A DNA stretch of 64,000 nucleotides, taken from NCBI GenBank assembly GCA_006212045.1, contig PZPK01000001.1, positions 1-64,000 on the forward strand, in the 5' to 3' direction. Made by a program: the position numbers and the translations under genes. This DNA is from Oleiphilus sp. Its GTDB lineage: Bacteria > Pseudomonadota > Gammaproteobacteria > Pseudomonadales > Oleiphilaceae. Positions 17,378 to 25,067 of this stretch are shown piece by piece. Below the pieces are notes generated by a model, which was not told the DNA's origin, did not search any database, and worked only from the letters and a program-made list of their open reading frames with translations. The number at the start of each line of letters is the position of its first letter. The first letter of the stretch is position 1.

Positions 17378-18559
17378 TTGGACCTGCAACTATCCAGTAG
17401 AGTACAGCAAATAAAGCCATCCCCCACATTGGCGGTCACCAATAAGGCAAATGAACTAAGAGCCGCTGGACAAGACATTATTGGCTTGGGTGCAGGCGAA
17501 CCCGATTTTGATACGCCCCAAAACATCAAGGATGCTGCGGTAGAAGCGATCAAAGCAGGACAGACCAAGTACACAGCTGTTGATGGCACGCCTGCCTTGA
17601 AAAAAGCCATTATCGAGAAATTCAAAAAAGACAACAATCTGGACTATGAGGCTAACCAGATTCTCGTCTCCTGTGGCGGCAAACAGAGCTTTTTCAATCT
17701 TGCACTCGCCCTGCTCAACCCCGGTGATGAAGTCATTATCCCGGCTCCATATTGGGTTTCCTACCCGGACATGGTCAAAATTGCAGAGGGCACTCCGGTC
17801 ATCATTGAAGCTGAGCAGAGCCAGAGATTCAAGATTACCCCGGACCAGCTGCAAGCCGCGATTAGCCCCAAAACCCGTATATTTGTTATCAACAGCCCGT
17901 CGAACCCGACAGGCATGGCTTATACAAGAAAAGAGCTGGTCGCTTTGGGCGAAGTTCTGGCCCAACATCCGGACATTATGATTGTCACCGATGATATGTA
18001 TGAGCATATTCTCTGGACAGACAGCGAGTTCGTCAACATCGTCAATGCCTGCCCCAATTTGTATGAGCGCACCTTTGTTCTGAACGGCGTCTCAAAGGCC
18101 TATTCCATGACCGGCTGGCGTATCGGTTATGCCGCTGGCCCTGCAAAGGCCATTGCCGCCATGAAGAAGATCCAGTCGCAAAGCACCTCCAATCCCGCAT
18201 CTATCTCTCAGGCGGCAGCGACAGAAGCATTAACCGGTCCCCAGGAATGCGTTGGGGAGATGGTCGTTGAGTTTAAGAAACGACACGACTACCTTGTCGC
18301 AGCGCTTAACGAGCTTCCTGGCGTAGAGTGCCTCGAAGGCGACGGCACGTTTTATGTTTTCCCGAATTTTAGCAAAGCGATTGAAAGCAGCCCCTGCGAG
18401 GATGACGTTGCCTTTGCCGAACACCTGCTAAGTTCTGCAGGCGTTGCTCTGGTTCCCGGGTCCGCCTTTGGCACCCCCGGTTGCATGCGGCTGAGTTTTG
18501 CAACCAGTATGGAGATGCTGGAATCCGCAATTGAACGTCTGAAATCAGCGCTGACGTGA
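17378..18559 (+). CDS. Pyridoxal-phosphate aspartate aminotransferase, class I subgroup 1b
   Basis: A fold-type I aminotransferase of 393 residues that transfers the amino group between aspartate and 2-oxoglutarate; it corresponds to the gene next to uvrB annotated aspC in Pseudomonas. Motifs seen: GLGAGEPDFDTP near the N-terminus, PAPYWVSYPDM, NSPSNPTGM, the cofactor-binding DDMYEH, and the Schiff-base lysine in NGVSKAYSMTGWRIGY; the C-terminal arginine that binds the substrate carboxylate lies in GCMRLSFA. I chose TTG 17378 because a GAGGA site lies eight bases upstream and it gives the family N-terminus (LQLSSRVQQIKPSPT). The frame is open further upstream to 17288, but those residues do not look like the family. 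Confidence 0.93.
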   Translation: MDLQLSSRVQQIKPSPTLAVTNKANELRAAGQDIIGLGAGEPDFDTPQNIKDAAVEAIKAGQTKYTAVDGTPALKKAIIEKFKKDNNLDYEANQILVSCGGKQSFFNLALALLNPGDEVIIPAPYWVSYPDMVKIAEGTPVIIEAEQSQRFKITPDQLQAAISPKTRIFVINSPSNPTGMAYTRKELVALGEVLAQHPDIMIVTDDMYEHILWTDSEFVNIVNACPNLYERTFVLNGVSKAYSMTGWRIGYAAGPAKAIAAMKKIQSQSTSNPASISQAAATEALTGPQECVGEMVVEFKKRHDYLVAALNELPGVECLEGDGTFYVFPNFSKAIESSPCEDDVAFAEHLLSSAGVALVPGSAFGTPGCMRLSFATSMEMLESAIERLKSALT

Positions 18560-18570
18560 CACGCAGACAC

Positions 18571-18598
18571 AGAAAAGCCGGGACTTCCCGGCTTTTCT
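18571..18598. terminator. Bidirectional intrinsic terminator
   Basis: A perfect 12-base stem (AGAAAAGCCGGG with CCCGGCTTTTCT), loop ACTT. The T-rich arm on either strand gives a short uridine tract, so it can end both the aminotransferase transcript and the convergent lipoprotein transcript. Confidence 0.88.
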
Positions 18599-18658
18599 AA
18601 TTACGATCGTTTTTCCGTTCAGGCATGCACACAGTAAACATGTGCGACGACCTGATCC

Positions 18659-20194
18659 TTACATAACGGTTTGTGTAATCTCTCCCGAGAAGGAACCCTC
18701 AACACCATCGCTATCAACAGTTGCGATGGCAAAATAGTACGTTCCGGCTTCCAGTCCTTCTATCAAAGCTTCGGTTTCACCGCCACCAACAACGTCGACC
18801 GTTTCGGTAAGGTTGCCGGAAGACAGGCCGTACTTGATGGTGTACCCGTTAATTTCAAATAGCGACAGATCTGAGCCGTCTTCTCTTTGGGTCGGGATAT
18901 CCCAGGACAAAGCAATCGACCCCGCCTCGGAAGGCGCTTCGGCGACCACTTCGTTTACCTCCAGCAGCGCAGAGAGTGACACAACTGATCCCAACAGGTT
19001 GGTCACCAATACATCGTAAGCGCCAGCGTCGGAAAGTTCTGCCGATGAAACCGTCAGAGTTGAAGCAGTCTCGCCTTCAAGAGCAACACCGTCCAGACGC
19101 CATTGAAAGCTGAGACTACCGCCACCTTGCGCTGAAACTGAAAACACCGCGCTACCACCCTCGTCGATGGTAACCGGAGCAGGCTGTGACAGAATCTGAA
19201 CAGGGTCAACCTGCTCTGCTGCCTGCGTTACCGACTCGTATGACTGCTGCGTCTGGCTTTCGACTGCGGCCAAGGATTCTGCATATTCGGTATCACTGTT
19301 CAAAGTAACCAGAGCTTCGGCAATCTCGTTCGCCTCGTAGAACACGTCATCCAAAGCCACATCCCTCACGGAGCCCATATTGACCGCAGTCAACTCAGCC
19401 CCTGACGAGAGTCTGTCTGACACATGATTCAGCACCTCATCGACAGAATCCCAATCAGCAGAATTCGCCAGACCAAGGAACGCGGCCGCAACTACAGCCA
19501 TTTCAAGCTGATTCTCTGACAGACCCTGCTGTTCATCAAGGCGGGTAATGTCTACCGGTGCCAGACTCAGGGTACCGGAGGCGAGATCAAAACTACTTTC
19601 AATATAAGACTGTGCCGCAAGTATGTTTCCTGCCGTCAATCCGAGGACGGTGCTTTCGGCCCTTGCGACCATCATGTGCGTCAGCGGACTCAAATAAGCA
19701 TTGACTGTATCCCCTTCGTTCACGCCGGTCACGAGACCTGTCATCGAGAAGTCCTGTGACAAAGAGAACTCTTCTCCGAAACTGACAGGATTGCCATCTG
19801 CATCATCGCCACAACCCTCAACCACATCACAAAGCATGCGGGTTTGGTCGTCAGCATTGAGTTCAACCACCAGGGTTGCGTTCTCCAATGCTGCACTGAC
19901 AGTCAATGTGTAGTCTCCATTGGCATCGGTGCGAACCGGTGCACTTAAGGCGTTTTCAGCTCTCACCATGGAACCATCGCGCAGCTCGACTAGATAGGCT
20001 GAAACCAGCCCCTGACGGATAACACCTTTGATTGCACTGCCCGAAAGCGTGGATTCAGCACGTGGGCTGGTTGGCACACTTGAGGCATCTGATCCACCAG
20101 ACCCACCGCTGCAGCCACCTACCAAAAGCGCCGCAGCGATAATTGCGGAACCGGTAAAACCAGGCTTAATTCTGTTTGCGAAGTGTTTGATCAT
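18659..20194 (-). CDS. Surface-type lipoprotein with Ig-like and fibronectin type III domains
   Basis: A 511-residue secreted lipoprotein. From ATG 20194 the signal peptide ends in LVGGC (lipidated C28); the frame is open to a TTG at 20218, but only 20194 has a good GAGAGA site. A low-complexity linker leads to an N-terminal domain with the SAIKGVIRQGLVSAYLVEL segment (a carboxypeptidase-regulatory-like sandwich) and a helical part containing YLSPLTHMMVARAES. Near residues 330-410 is an Ig-like domain (VTIDEGGSAVFSV, FQWRLDG, SDAGAYDV), and a fibronectin type III domain follows to the end (INGYTIKYG, GTYYFAIATVD). Ligand unknown; such domains usually bind proteins or polysaccharides. The N-terminal layout resembles that of the giant lipoprotein gene near 44-54 kb. 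Confidence 0.82.
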   Translation of the reverse strand: MIKHFANRIKPGFTGSAIIAAALLVGGCSGGSGGSDASSVPTSPRAESTLSGSAIKGVIRQGLVSAYLVELRDGSMVRAENALSAPVRTDANGDYTLTVSAALENATLVVELNADDQTRMLCDVVEGCGDDADGNPVSFGEEFSLSQDFSMTGLVTGVNEGDTVNAYLSPLTHMMVARAESTVLGLTAGNILAAQSYIESSFDLASGTLSLAPVDITRLDEQQGLSENQLEMAVVAAAFLGLANSADWDSVDEVLNHVSDRLSSGAELTAVNMGSVRDVALDDVFYEANEIAEALVTLNSDTEYAESLAAVESQTQQSYESVTQAAEQVDPVQILSQPAPVTIDEGGSAVFSVSAQGGGSLSFQWRLDGVALEGETASTLTVSSAELSDAGAYDVLVTNLLGSVVSLSALLEVNEVVAEAPSEAGSIALSWDIPTQREDGSDLSLFEINGYTIKYGLSSGNLTETVDVVGGGETEALIEGLEAGTYYFAIATVDSDGVEGSFSGEITQTVM

Positions 20195-20352
20195 GAATTC
20201 TCTCAAGCTGTTGTTCAAAAGCTATACAAAGCTTAGTCGAGCCAGAGAGATAAGAGACGGTAATACCGCTCATTTAAGAAGCATTTTGCGTCATTATTTT
20301 GACTTTTGTGGAATTGTGTGAAATCTGCGAAATAATGTGTGAGAACGGCGTC

Positions 20353-20961
20353 TCATGTGTCACGAGAAATCAGTTTGGCCACCGGCGCAAAAGAACGCCG
20401 ATACAAAGGATTGACTCCCAGCTTTTCCAGCGCGTCAAGATGTAAGCGCGTGGGATAGCCCTTATGCTTTGCCAGACCGTAACCGGGATACCTCTCGTCC
20501 AGCGCTACCATTTCACGGTCCCTGCTAACCTTTGCCAGAATAGAGGCAGCCGCGATCGACTGCACCCGCGCATCGCCTTTGACGACGGCCTCTGCAGGCA
20601 CCGAGATGTCAGGCAAGCGGTTACCGTCGACCAGGACGTATTCGGGCTCTATTTTCAACGCCTCGACCGCGCGCTTCATCGCGAGCATGGAAGCATGCAG
20701 AATATTCAAACGGTCAATTTCTTCGACGCTGGCGCGGGCCAACGCCCAGCCAAGGGCCTTCTGCTGAATTTCATCAAACAGATGGTTTCTTTTTTTCTCG
20801 CTTAATTTTTTTGAATCCGCCAGACCAGAAACCGGCCTGTTCGGGTCAAGGATCACTGCAGCAGCAACGACCGGCCCTGCAAGAGGACCACGACCCACCT
20901 CGTCCACACCAGCCAGCAAATCGCCTTGATAACTACAAACAAAAGGCGTTTCAAGACTCAC
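20353..20961 (-). CDS. rnhB: Ribonuclease HII
   Basis: RNase HII cuts RNA at RNA-DNA junctions and removes single ribonucleotides from DNA. The 202-residue protein has the catalytic [13 protein letters not shown] motif (first D and E), the DGNRLP aspartate and the [19 protein letters not shown] helix with the last acidic residue. The GTG start at 20961 overlaps the lpxB stop by four bases. It ends the lipid A operon. In many gammaproteobacteria dnaE follows here; in this window an intergenic gap and the lipoprotein gene follow instead. Confidence 0.96.
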   Translation of the reverse strand: MSLETPFVCSYQGDLLAGVDEVGRGPLAGPVVAAAVILDPNRPVSGLADSKKLSEKKRNHLFDEIQQKALGWALARASVEEIDRLNILHASMLAMKRAVEALKIEPEYVLVDGNRLPDISVPAEAVVKGDARVQSIAAASILAKVSRDREMVALDERYPGYGLAKHKGYPTRLHLDALEKLGVNPLYRRSFAPVAKLISRDT

Positions 20962-22190
20962 GCTCGCTGATCCTTGTACTCAAGCAGCTCGGCTATCGCA
21001 TCGGCGGCACTTTCGCTGGCATTCTGGCTTAATGAATCATGAATAGCGTCAAAATCTTTTACCATAGCAGCCTGTGTTGCCGGCTCCAGCAAACGCAGCG
21101 CCTCATGCCCAATACGCTCCGGTTGGGCCTCATCCTGCAGCAATTCGGGCACCAACGCCCTGTCTGCCAGCAAATTTGGCAAGGAAACGAAAGGAACTTT
21201 CAGCAACCATTTCATAATCGTGTGGGTAATTTTTGATACACGATAAGAAACGACCATTGGCTTTTTTAACAGCAAAGCTTCCAGTGCCGCCGTCCCGGAC
21301 GCCAGGATCACTAAATCACTGGCAGCCATGACCTCGCGCGACCGTCCGTTGACCAGCGTCATAGGAGGGGCTTCTTCGTGGGCATCAAGCATCGCCTGAA
21401 ACTGCTCCCGCCTATCAGCATTGACACTAGGCACCACAAAATGCAGATCTGGCCGCCGCTTTGCCAGCCAGCGCGCTGTCTCGATAAAGGTTTCGCCAAT
21501 ATATTTCAGCTCTCCCGCTCGACTACCGGGAAGAATCGCAAGCAACGGCTGCTCTGGATCAAGATTGAGCGCCGCTCTGGCCTCCTGCTTGTTGCTGCTT
21601 CGGGGAATCAGGTCCGCCAGGGGATGACCAACGAATTTAACCCGCACTTTGTGGTCGCGATAAAAGCGCGCTTCAAAAGGCAGCAATGTCAGCATCAGGT
21701 CAACTGCCTTGGCTATTTTGAACACGCGCCGTTGCCGCCAGGCCCAGACCGACGGACTAACGTAGTGCGACGTTTTGATATTCGCGCGACGCAATTGCGC
21801 TTCGAGGCCGAGATTAAAATCGGGCGCATCAATGCCGATGAATACATCGGGCCGCTCTCGCAGAAAATGCTCCCTAAGCCGACGCCGGATTCCAATCAAC
21901 TCGAAAATGCGCCCCAGCACTTCAATCAGCCCCATGACTGACAGGCGCTCCATTGGCACATGCGAACGGAACCCTTCTGCCTGCATGAGAGGGCCACCAA
22001 TGCCTTCAAAGTCAGCATTCGGATAACGCTTTTTGAGGGCCTGTATCAGACCCGCGCCAAGAATATCGCCGGAGGCTTCTCCTGCGATCATGGCAATTCT
22101 GACTTTTCGCTCGGATAGCACTCCGGCTTGCGACTGCCGGGTGGGCCCAGGCTGAACCTCACTGCCAAGGACGCTCTTTTCAACGCTCAT
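20958..22190 (-). CDS. lpxB: Lipid-A-disaccharide synthase
   Basis: LpxB joins UDP-2,3-diacylglucosamine and lipid X to give the lipid A disaccharide at the inner membrane. The 410-residue protein has the family motifs [32 protein letters not shown] and LPGSRAGE, with the nucleotide-sugar region [11 protein letters not shown]. The first 30 residues, before [14 protein letters not shown], are a non-conserved extension. The ATG at 22190 shares one base with the lpxA stop (TAATG), so translation is coupled. It overlaps rnhB by four bases. Confidence 0.97.
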   Translation of the reverse strand: MSVEKSVLGSEVQPGPTRQSQAGVLSERKVRIAMIAGEASGDILGAGLIQALKKRYPNADFEGIGGPLMQAEGFRSHVPMERLSVMGLIEVLGRIFELIGIRRRLREHFLRERPDVFIGIDAPDFNLGLEAQLRRANIKTSHYVSPSVWAWRQRRVFKIAKAVDLMLTLLPFEARFYRDHKVRVKFVGHPLADLIPRSSNKQEARAALNLDPEQPLLAILPGSRAGELKYIGETFIETARWLAKRRPDLHFVVPSVNADRREQFQAMLDAHEEAPPMTLVNGRSREVMAASDLVILASGTAALEALLLKKPMVVSYRVSKITHTIMKWLLKVPFVSLPNLLADRALVPELLQDEAQPERIGHEALRLLEPATQAAMVKDFDAIHDSLSQNASESAADAIAELLEYKDQRA

Positions 22191-22963
22191 TAACGAATAA
22201 TTCCGCGCTCTGAACGTTCGATGCTGTCCAAAAGCATCTTGACATAACTATTGCTCTGCGCACTCTCCTGAAGTTCTTCCAGAGCATCACTCAACTTCAA
22301 ACCTTTGCGGTAAATAGTCTTGTAGGCCCGCTTTAGCTCCAGGATAGTGTCTGATGAAACACCGCGCCGCTTCAAGCCTTCGGTATTTAATCCATGTGCC
22401 GATGCGGATTGTCCGCTGGCCATCACAAAGGCCGGAATGTCCCGCAATACGATACTGCCACCGGCACTCATGGAATGAGGTCCGATCTTGCAGAACTGGT
22501 GCACCATCGTACCGCCTCCCAGAATCACCTGGTCATCGACCTGAACGTGACCGGCAAGCGTTGCACCATTGGCCAGAATGCAATCGTTGCCGACAGTACA
22601 GTCATGCGCAACGTGGACATAGGCCATCAGCAGATTACCACTGCCAATTTTGGTGACACTACTGTCCTGTACGGTGCCGCGATGAATCGTGCAGCTTTCG
22701 CGAATCACATTGTTATCACCGATCTCGAGCCGGGTCGGCTCACCCGCATATTTCTTATCCTGACAGTCCTCACCCACACTTGAAAACTGATAAATCGTGT
22801 TGCCCGCACCAATCTTCGTTGGCCCTTTTACGACCACATGCGACATGATGCGTGTCCCCTCGCCGATCTCAACATCAGGTCCAATCACCGTAAACGGCCC
22901 AACCTCCACATCATTGGCCAGCTTGGCCGCTGGATCAACCAGCGCCTGAGGGTGTATAGCCAT
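22190..22963 (-). CDS. lpxA: UDP-N-acetylglucosamine acyltransferase
   Basis: LpxA is a left-handed beta-helix acyltransferase that makes the first step of lipid A from UDP-GlcNAc and hydroxyacyl-ACP. The 257 residues from ATG 22963 fit the family. Hexapeptide repeats fill the first 190 residues (for example VEVGPFTVIGPDVEIGEGTRI), with the catalytic histidine in the segment YVHVAHDCTVGND, and the C-terminal helical domain follows (LKRRGVSSDTI, AYKTIYRKGLKL). The frame is open further upstream, but ATG 22963 overlaps the fabZ stop by one base (TGATG) and has a GAGGT site inside fabZ. Part of the lpxD-fabZ-lpxA-lpxB block. Confidence 0.97.
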   Translation of the reverse strand: MAIHPQALVDPAAKLANDVEVGPFTVIGPDVEIGEGTRIMSHVVVKGPTKIGAGNTIYQFSSVGEDCQDKKYAGEPTRLEIGDNNVIRESCTIHRGTVQDSSVTKIGSGNLLMAYVHVAHDCTVGNDCILANGATLAGHVQVDDQVILGGGTMVHQFCKIGPHSMSAGGSIVLRDIPAFVMASGQSASAHGLNTEGLKRRGVSSDTILELKRAYKTIYRKGLKLSDALEELQESAQSNSYVKMLLDSIERSERGIIR

Positions 22964-23415
22964 CAACGAGACCTCTCGGCAGTCATGATTTCCGCAACAC
23001 ATGCAATTTCACCGTCCACCAGTGCACGGCAATCAAATTTCCAAATGCTGTGTTTCGCACTGATCAGATCGGACTCAAGCACCAGCTGATCCCCCGGAAC
23101 CACAGGTTTCTTGAAACGCACCTTATCGGCTCCTGCGAAATAATGGATCAGACTGTCGCTGGGTTTTTTATTGGTTGTCACAAACCCCAGTATGCCTGAG
23201 ATCTGCGCCATCGCTTCGAGCACCAAGACACCCGGCATAATGGGCGCGTCCGGGAAATGACCTTCGAAATAGTGTTCATTCAGGGTAATGTTCTTGAAAC
23301 CGCGTATGGATTTACCGGATTCCACTTCCGTCACCCGGTCTACAAAAAGAAACGGATACCGGTGCGGTAAAAACGTTTTAACTTCATTTATATCCATCAT
23401 TTGAAAAACATCCAA
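22963..23415 (-). CDS. fabZ: 3-hydroxyacyl-ACP dehydratase FabZ
   Basis: FabZ dehydrates 3-hydroxyacyl-ACP in fatty acid elongation. It draws on the same hydroxymyristoyl pool as LpxA and LpxD, which explains the conserved linkage. A single hot-dog domain of 150 residues with [14 protein letters not shown] (catalytic histidine) and the central helix [20 protein letters not shown] (catalytic glutamate). ATG 23415 has an AGGA site; a further ATG pair at 23400/23397 would also give a normal protein. Confidence 0.97.
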   Translation of the reverse strand: MDVFQMMDINEVKTFLPHRYPFLFVDRVTEVESGKSIRGFKNITLNEHYFEGHFPDAPIMPGVLVLEAMAQISGILGFVTTNKKPSDSLIHYFAGADKVRFKKPVVPGDQLVLESDLISAKHSIWKFDCRALVDGEIACVAEIMTAERSR

Positions 23416-23447
23416 TCCTGTTTCCGGTAATTAATTTAGCACCTGTG

Positions 23448-24485
23448 TCAGGCATCTTTGACGCGTTGTTCAAGCGCTTTCAGTCTGGCGGCCATTTTAT
23501 CGAGCTGACGCAAACGGGCAATACTCTTGCGCCATTTCTCATTCGGCTGCACGCCGGTTCCCGAGGAATAGACGCCTGCCTCCGGCAAACTCTTGATCAC
23601 CATGGTCATTGCAGTGATGTGCACACCATCACCTATGGTCAAGTGTCCAGCGATGCCGCTTGCCCCCCCGACGATACAGTTCCTGCCGATCGTGGTACTC
23701 CCGGCAATCGCGCTACAGGCAGCAATGGCTGTGTTTTCACCGATGATGACGTTATGCGCCACCTGAATCTGATTGTCCAGAATGACGCCCTTGCGAATAA
23801 TCGTATTGTCGAGCGCACCTCGGTCAACCGTCGTATTCGCGCCAATCTCAACATCGTCCTCAATGATCACCCCGCCCAACTGCTCTATCTTTAACCAGCC
23901 GTCATCAGCAGGGGCAAACCCGAACCCATCCGAGCCCAAAACCACACCACTATGCAAAATACAGCGCTTTCCCAAACTGACACCATGGTAAAGAGTCACG
24001 CCGGCATGAAGCAACGACCCTTCACCCAACACGCAGTCCTTACCCAAGGTGCAGTTTGGACCGATTGCCACCCCGTCCGCTATTCGAACTCCGGCTTCTA
24101 CCACCGTCCCGGCCCCGATAATAACGCCCGCGCCTATTTCAGCTTCTTTTGACACGATGGCTGCATCGTGAATCTGAGGCTCAGAATGAGAGCACTGAGT
24201 GCGCGCAGACCAAAGCTGGCTCAGCTTTGCGTAGGCCAAGTAGGGATTGTCGTGAATTAACTTGTTGCCTGCATAGTCTTCAGCGTTGTTTTTGCCGACA
24301 ATCACTGCACCAGCAGCGGTGCTTGCCAGATACTTGGCGTAGGCGGGGTTGGCCAAAAAACTCAATTGCTGCGGCCCTGCATTCTGCAAGGTCGCCAAGC
24401 CTTCAATTTCGATCCCGGCATCTCCGACCAGCTCGGCGTCCACAATATCCGCGAGAGCTTTGAGCGTATAGCTTTGCTTCTGCAT
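23448..24485 (-). CDS. lpxD: UDP-3-O-(3-hydroxymyristoyl)glucosamine N-acyltransferase
   Basis: LpxD adds the second hydroxyacyl chain in lipid A synthesis. The 345-residue protein has the N-terminal uridine-binding domain (EIEGLATLQNAGPQQLSFLANPAY), then a left-handed beta-helix of hexapeptide repeats from about residue 100. The catalytic histidine lies in the segment NQIQVAHNVIIGENTAIA, and the C-terminal helix (RLRQLDKMAARLKALEQRV) forms the trimer coil. Typical length. It sits 32 bases before fabZ and 50 bases after skp in the direction of transcription. Confidence 0.97.
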   Translation of the reverse strand: MQKQSYTLKALADIVDAELVGDAGIEIEGLATLQNAGPQQLSFLANPAYAKYLASTAAGAVIVGKNNAEDYAGNKLIHDNPYLAYAKLSQLWSARTQCSHSEPQIHDAAIVSKEAEIGAGVIIGAGTVVEAGVRIADGVAIGPNCTLGKDCVLGEGSLLHAGVTLYHGVSLGKRCILHSGVVLGSDGFGFAPADDGWLKIEQLGGVIIEDDVEIGANTTVDRGALDNTIIRKGVILDNQIQVAHNVIIGENTAIAACSAIAGSTTIGRNCIVGGASGIAGHLTIGDGVHITAMTMVIKSLPEAGVYSSGTGVQPNEKWRKSIARLRQLDKMAARLKALEQRVKDA

Positions 24486-24535
24486 AAGGGCGTCAGTTAT
24501 CTCTGCAATGTAAATCAGACATTGGTTTCGGAGCG

Positions 24536-25039
24536 CTATTTCGACTTATTCAATTTGTCGACGACTTTCTGCGTATAGTCCATTGCCTCATCGGCATAAA
24601 GTGCCGCCTCTCTAGGCAACAACAGCGTCAAACCTTCTTCTTCAACCAGCTCATTGATGGCCTTATCCAGCCGTGGCTTTGATTCTGCAAGAAATTCCTG
24701 TCGTTTTTCGGCCAAGGCATTATCAAGTTTGCTCTTCAGGTATTTGTATTCCTGAATCTTCGCCTCCAGATCTGAAGCCAGCTTTGCGCGCTCGCTGTCA
24801 CTCATGATCGCCGCATCGTTTTTCAGGCGCTGCTCAAGTTTTTGTCCTTCTTCACCAACCGCCCGCACCTCAAGATCCTGCTGTTTGAACTGATCAACCG
24901 TTTTCTCGGTAAAGTTCTGGGCTGATTCAGACGCAAACAGAGCCGTACGGATATCCAAAAGACCTATCTTGGTAGCGGCACTTACGGTCGCAGAAAACAG
25001 AAACACGCCAAGCGTGATCGTCATTATTTTCGAAAACAT
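24536..25039 (-). CDS. skp: Periplasmic chaperone Skp/OmpH
   Basis: Skp is a jellyfish-shaped trimeric chaperone that holds unfolded outer-membrane proteins in the periplasm for BamA. From ATG 25039 it has 167 residues: a signal peptide ending ATVSA-ATK, the oligomerisation strand KIGLLDIRTALF, then long charged coiled-coil arms (EEGQKLEQRLKNDAAIMSDSE region) and the closing strand ending DYTQKVVDKL. The start is set by the AAGGAG site nine bases upstream; the frame is open to 25126 but overlaps the bamA end. Follows bamA by 28 bases, as in most gammaproteobacteria. Confidence 0.95.
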   Translation of the reverse strand: MFSKIMTITLGVFLFSATVSAATKIGLLDIRTALFASESAQNFTEKTVDQFKQQDLEVRAVGEEGQKLEQRLKNDAAIMSDSERAKLASDLEAKIQEYKYLKSKLDNALAEKRQEFLAESKPRLDKAINELVEEEGLTLLLPREAALYADEAMDYTQKVVDKLNKSK

Positions 25040-25067
25040 AGAGCTAGATCTCCTTTGATCCAAGTGA

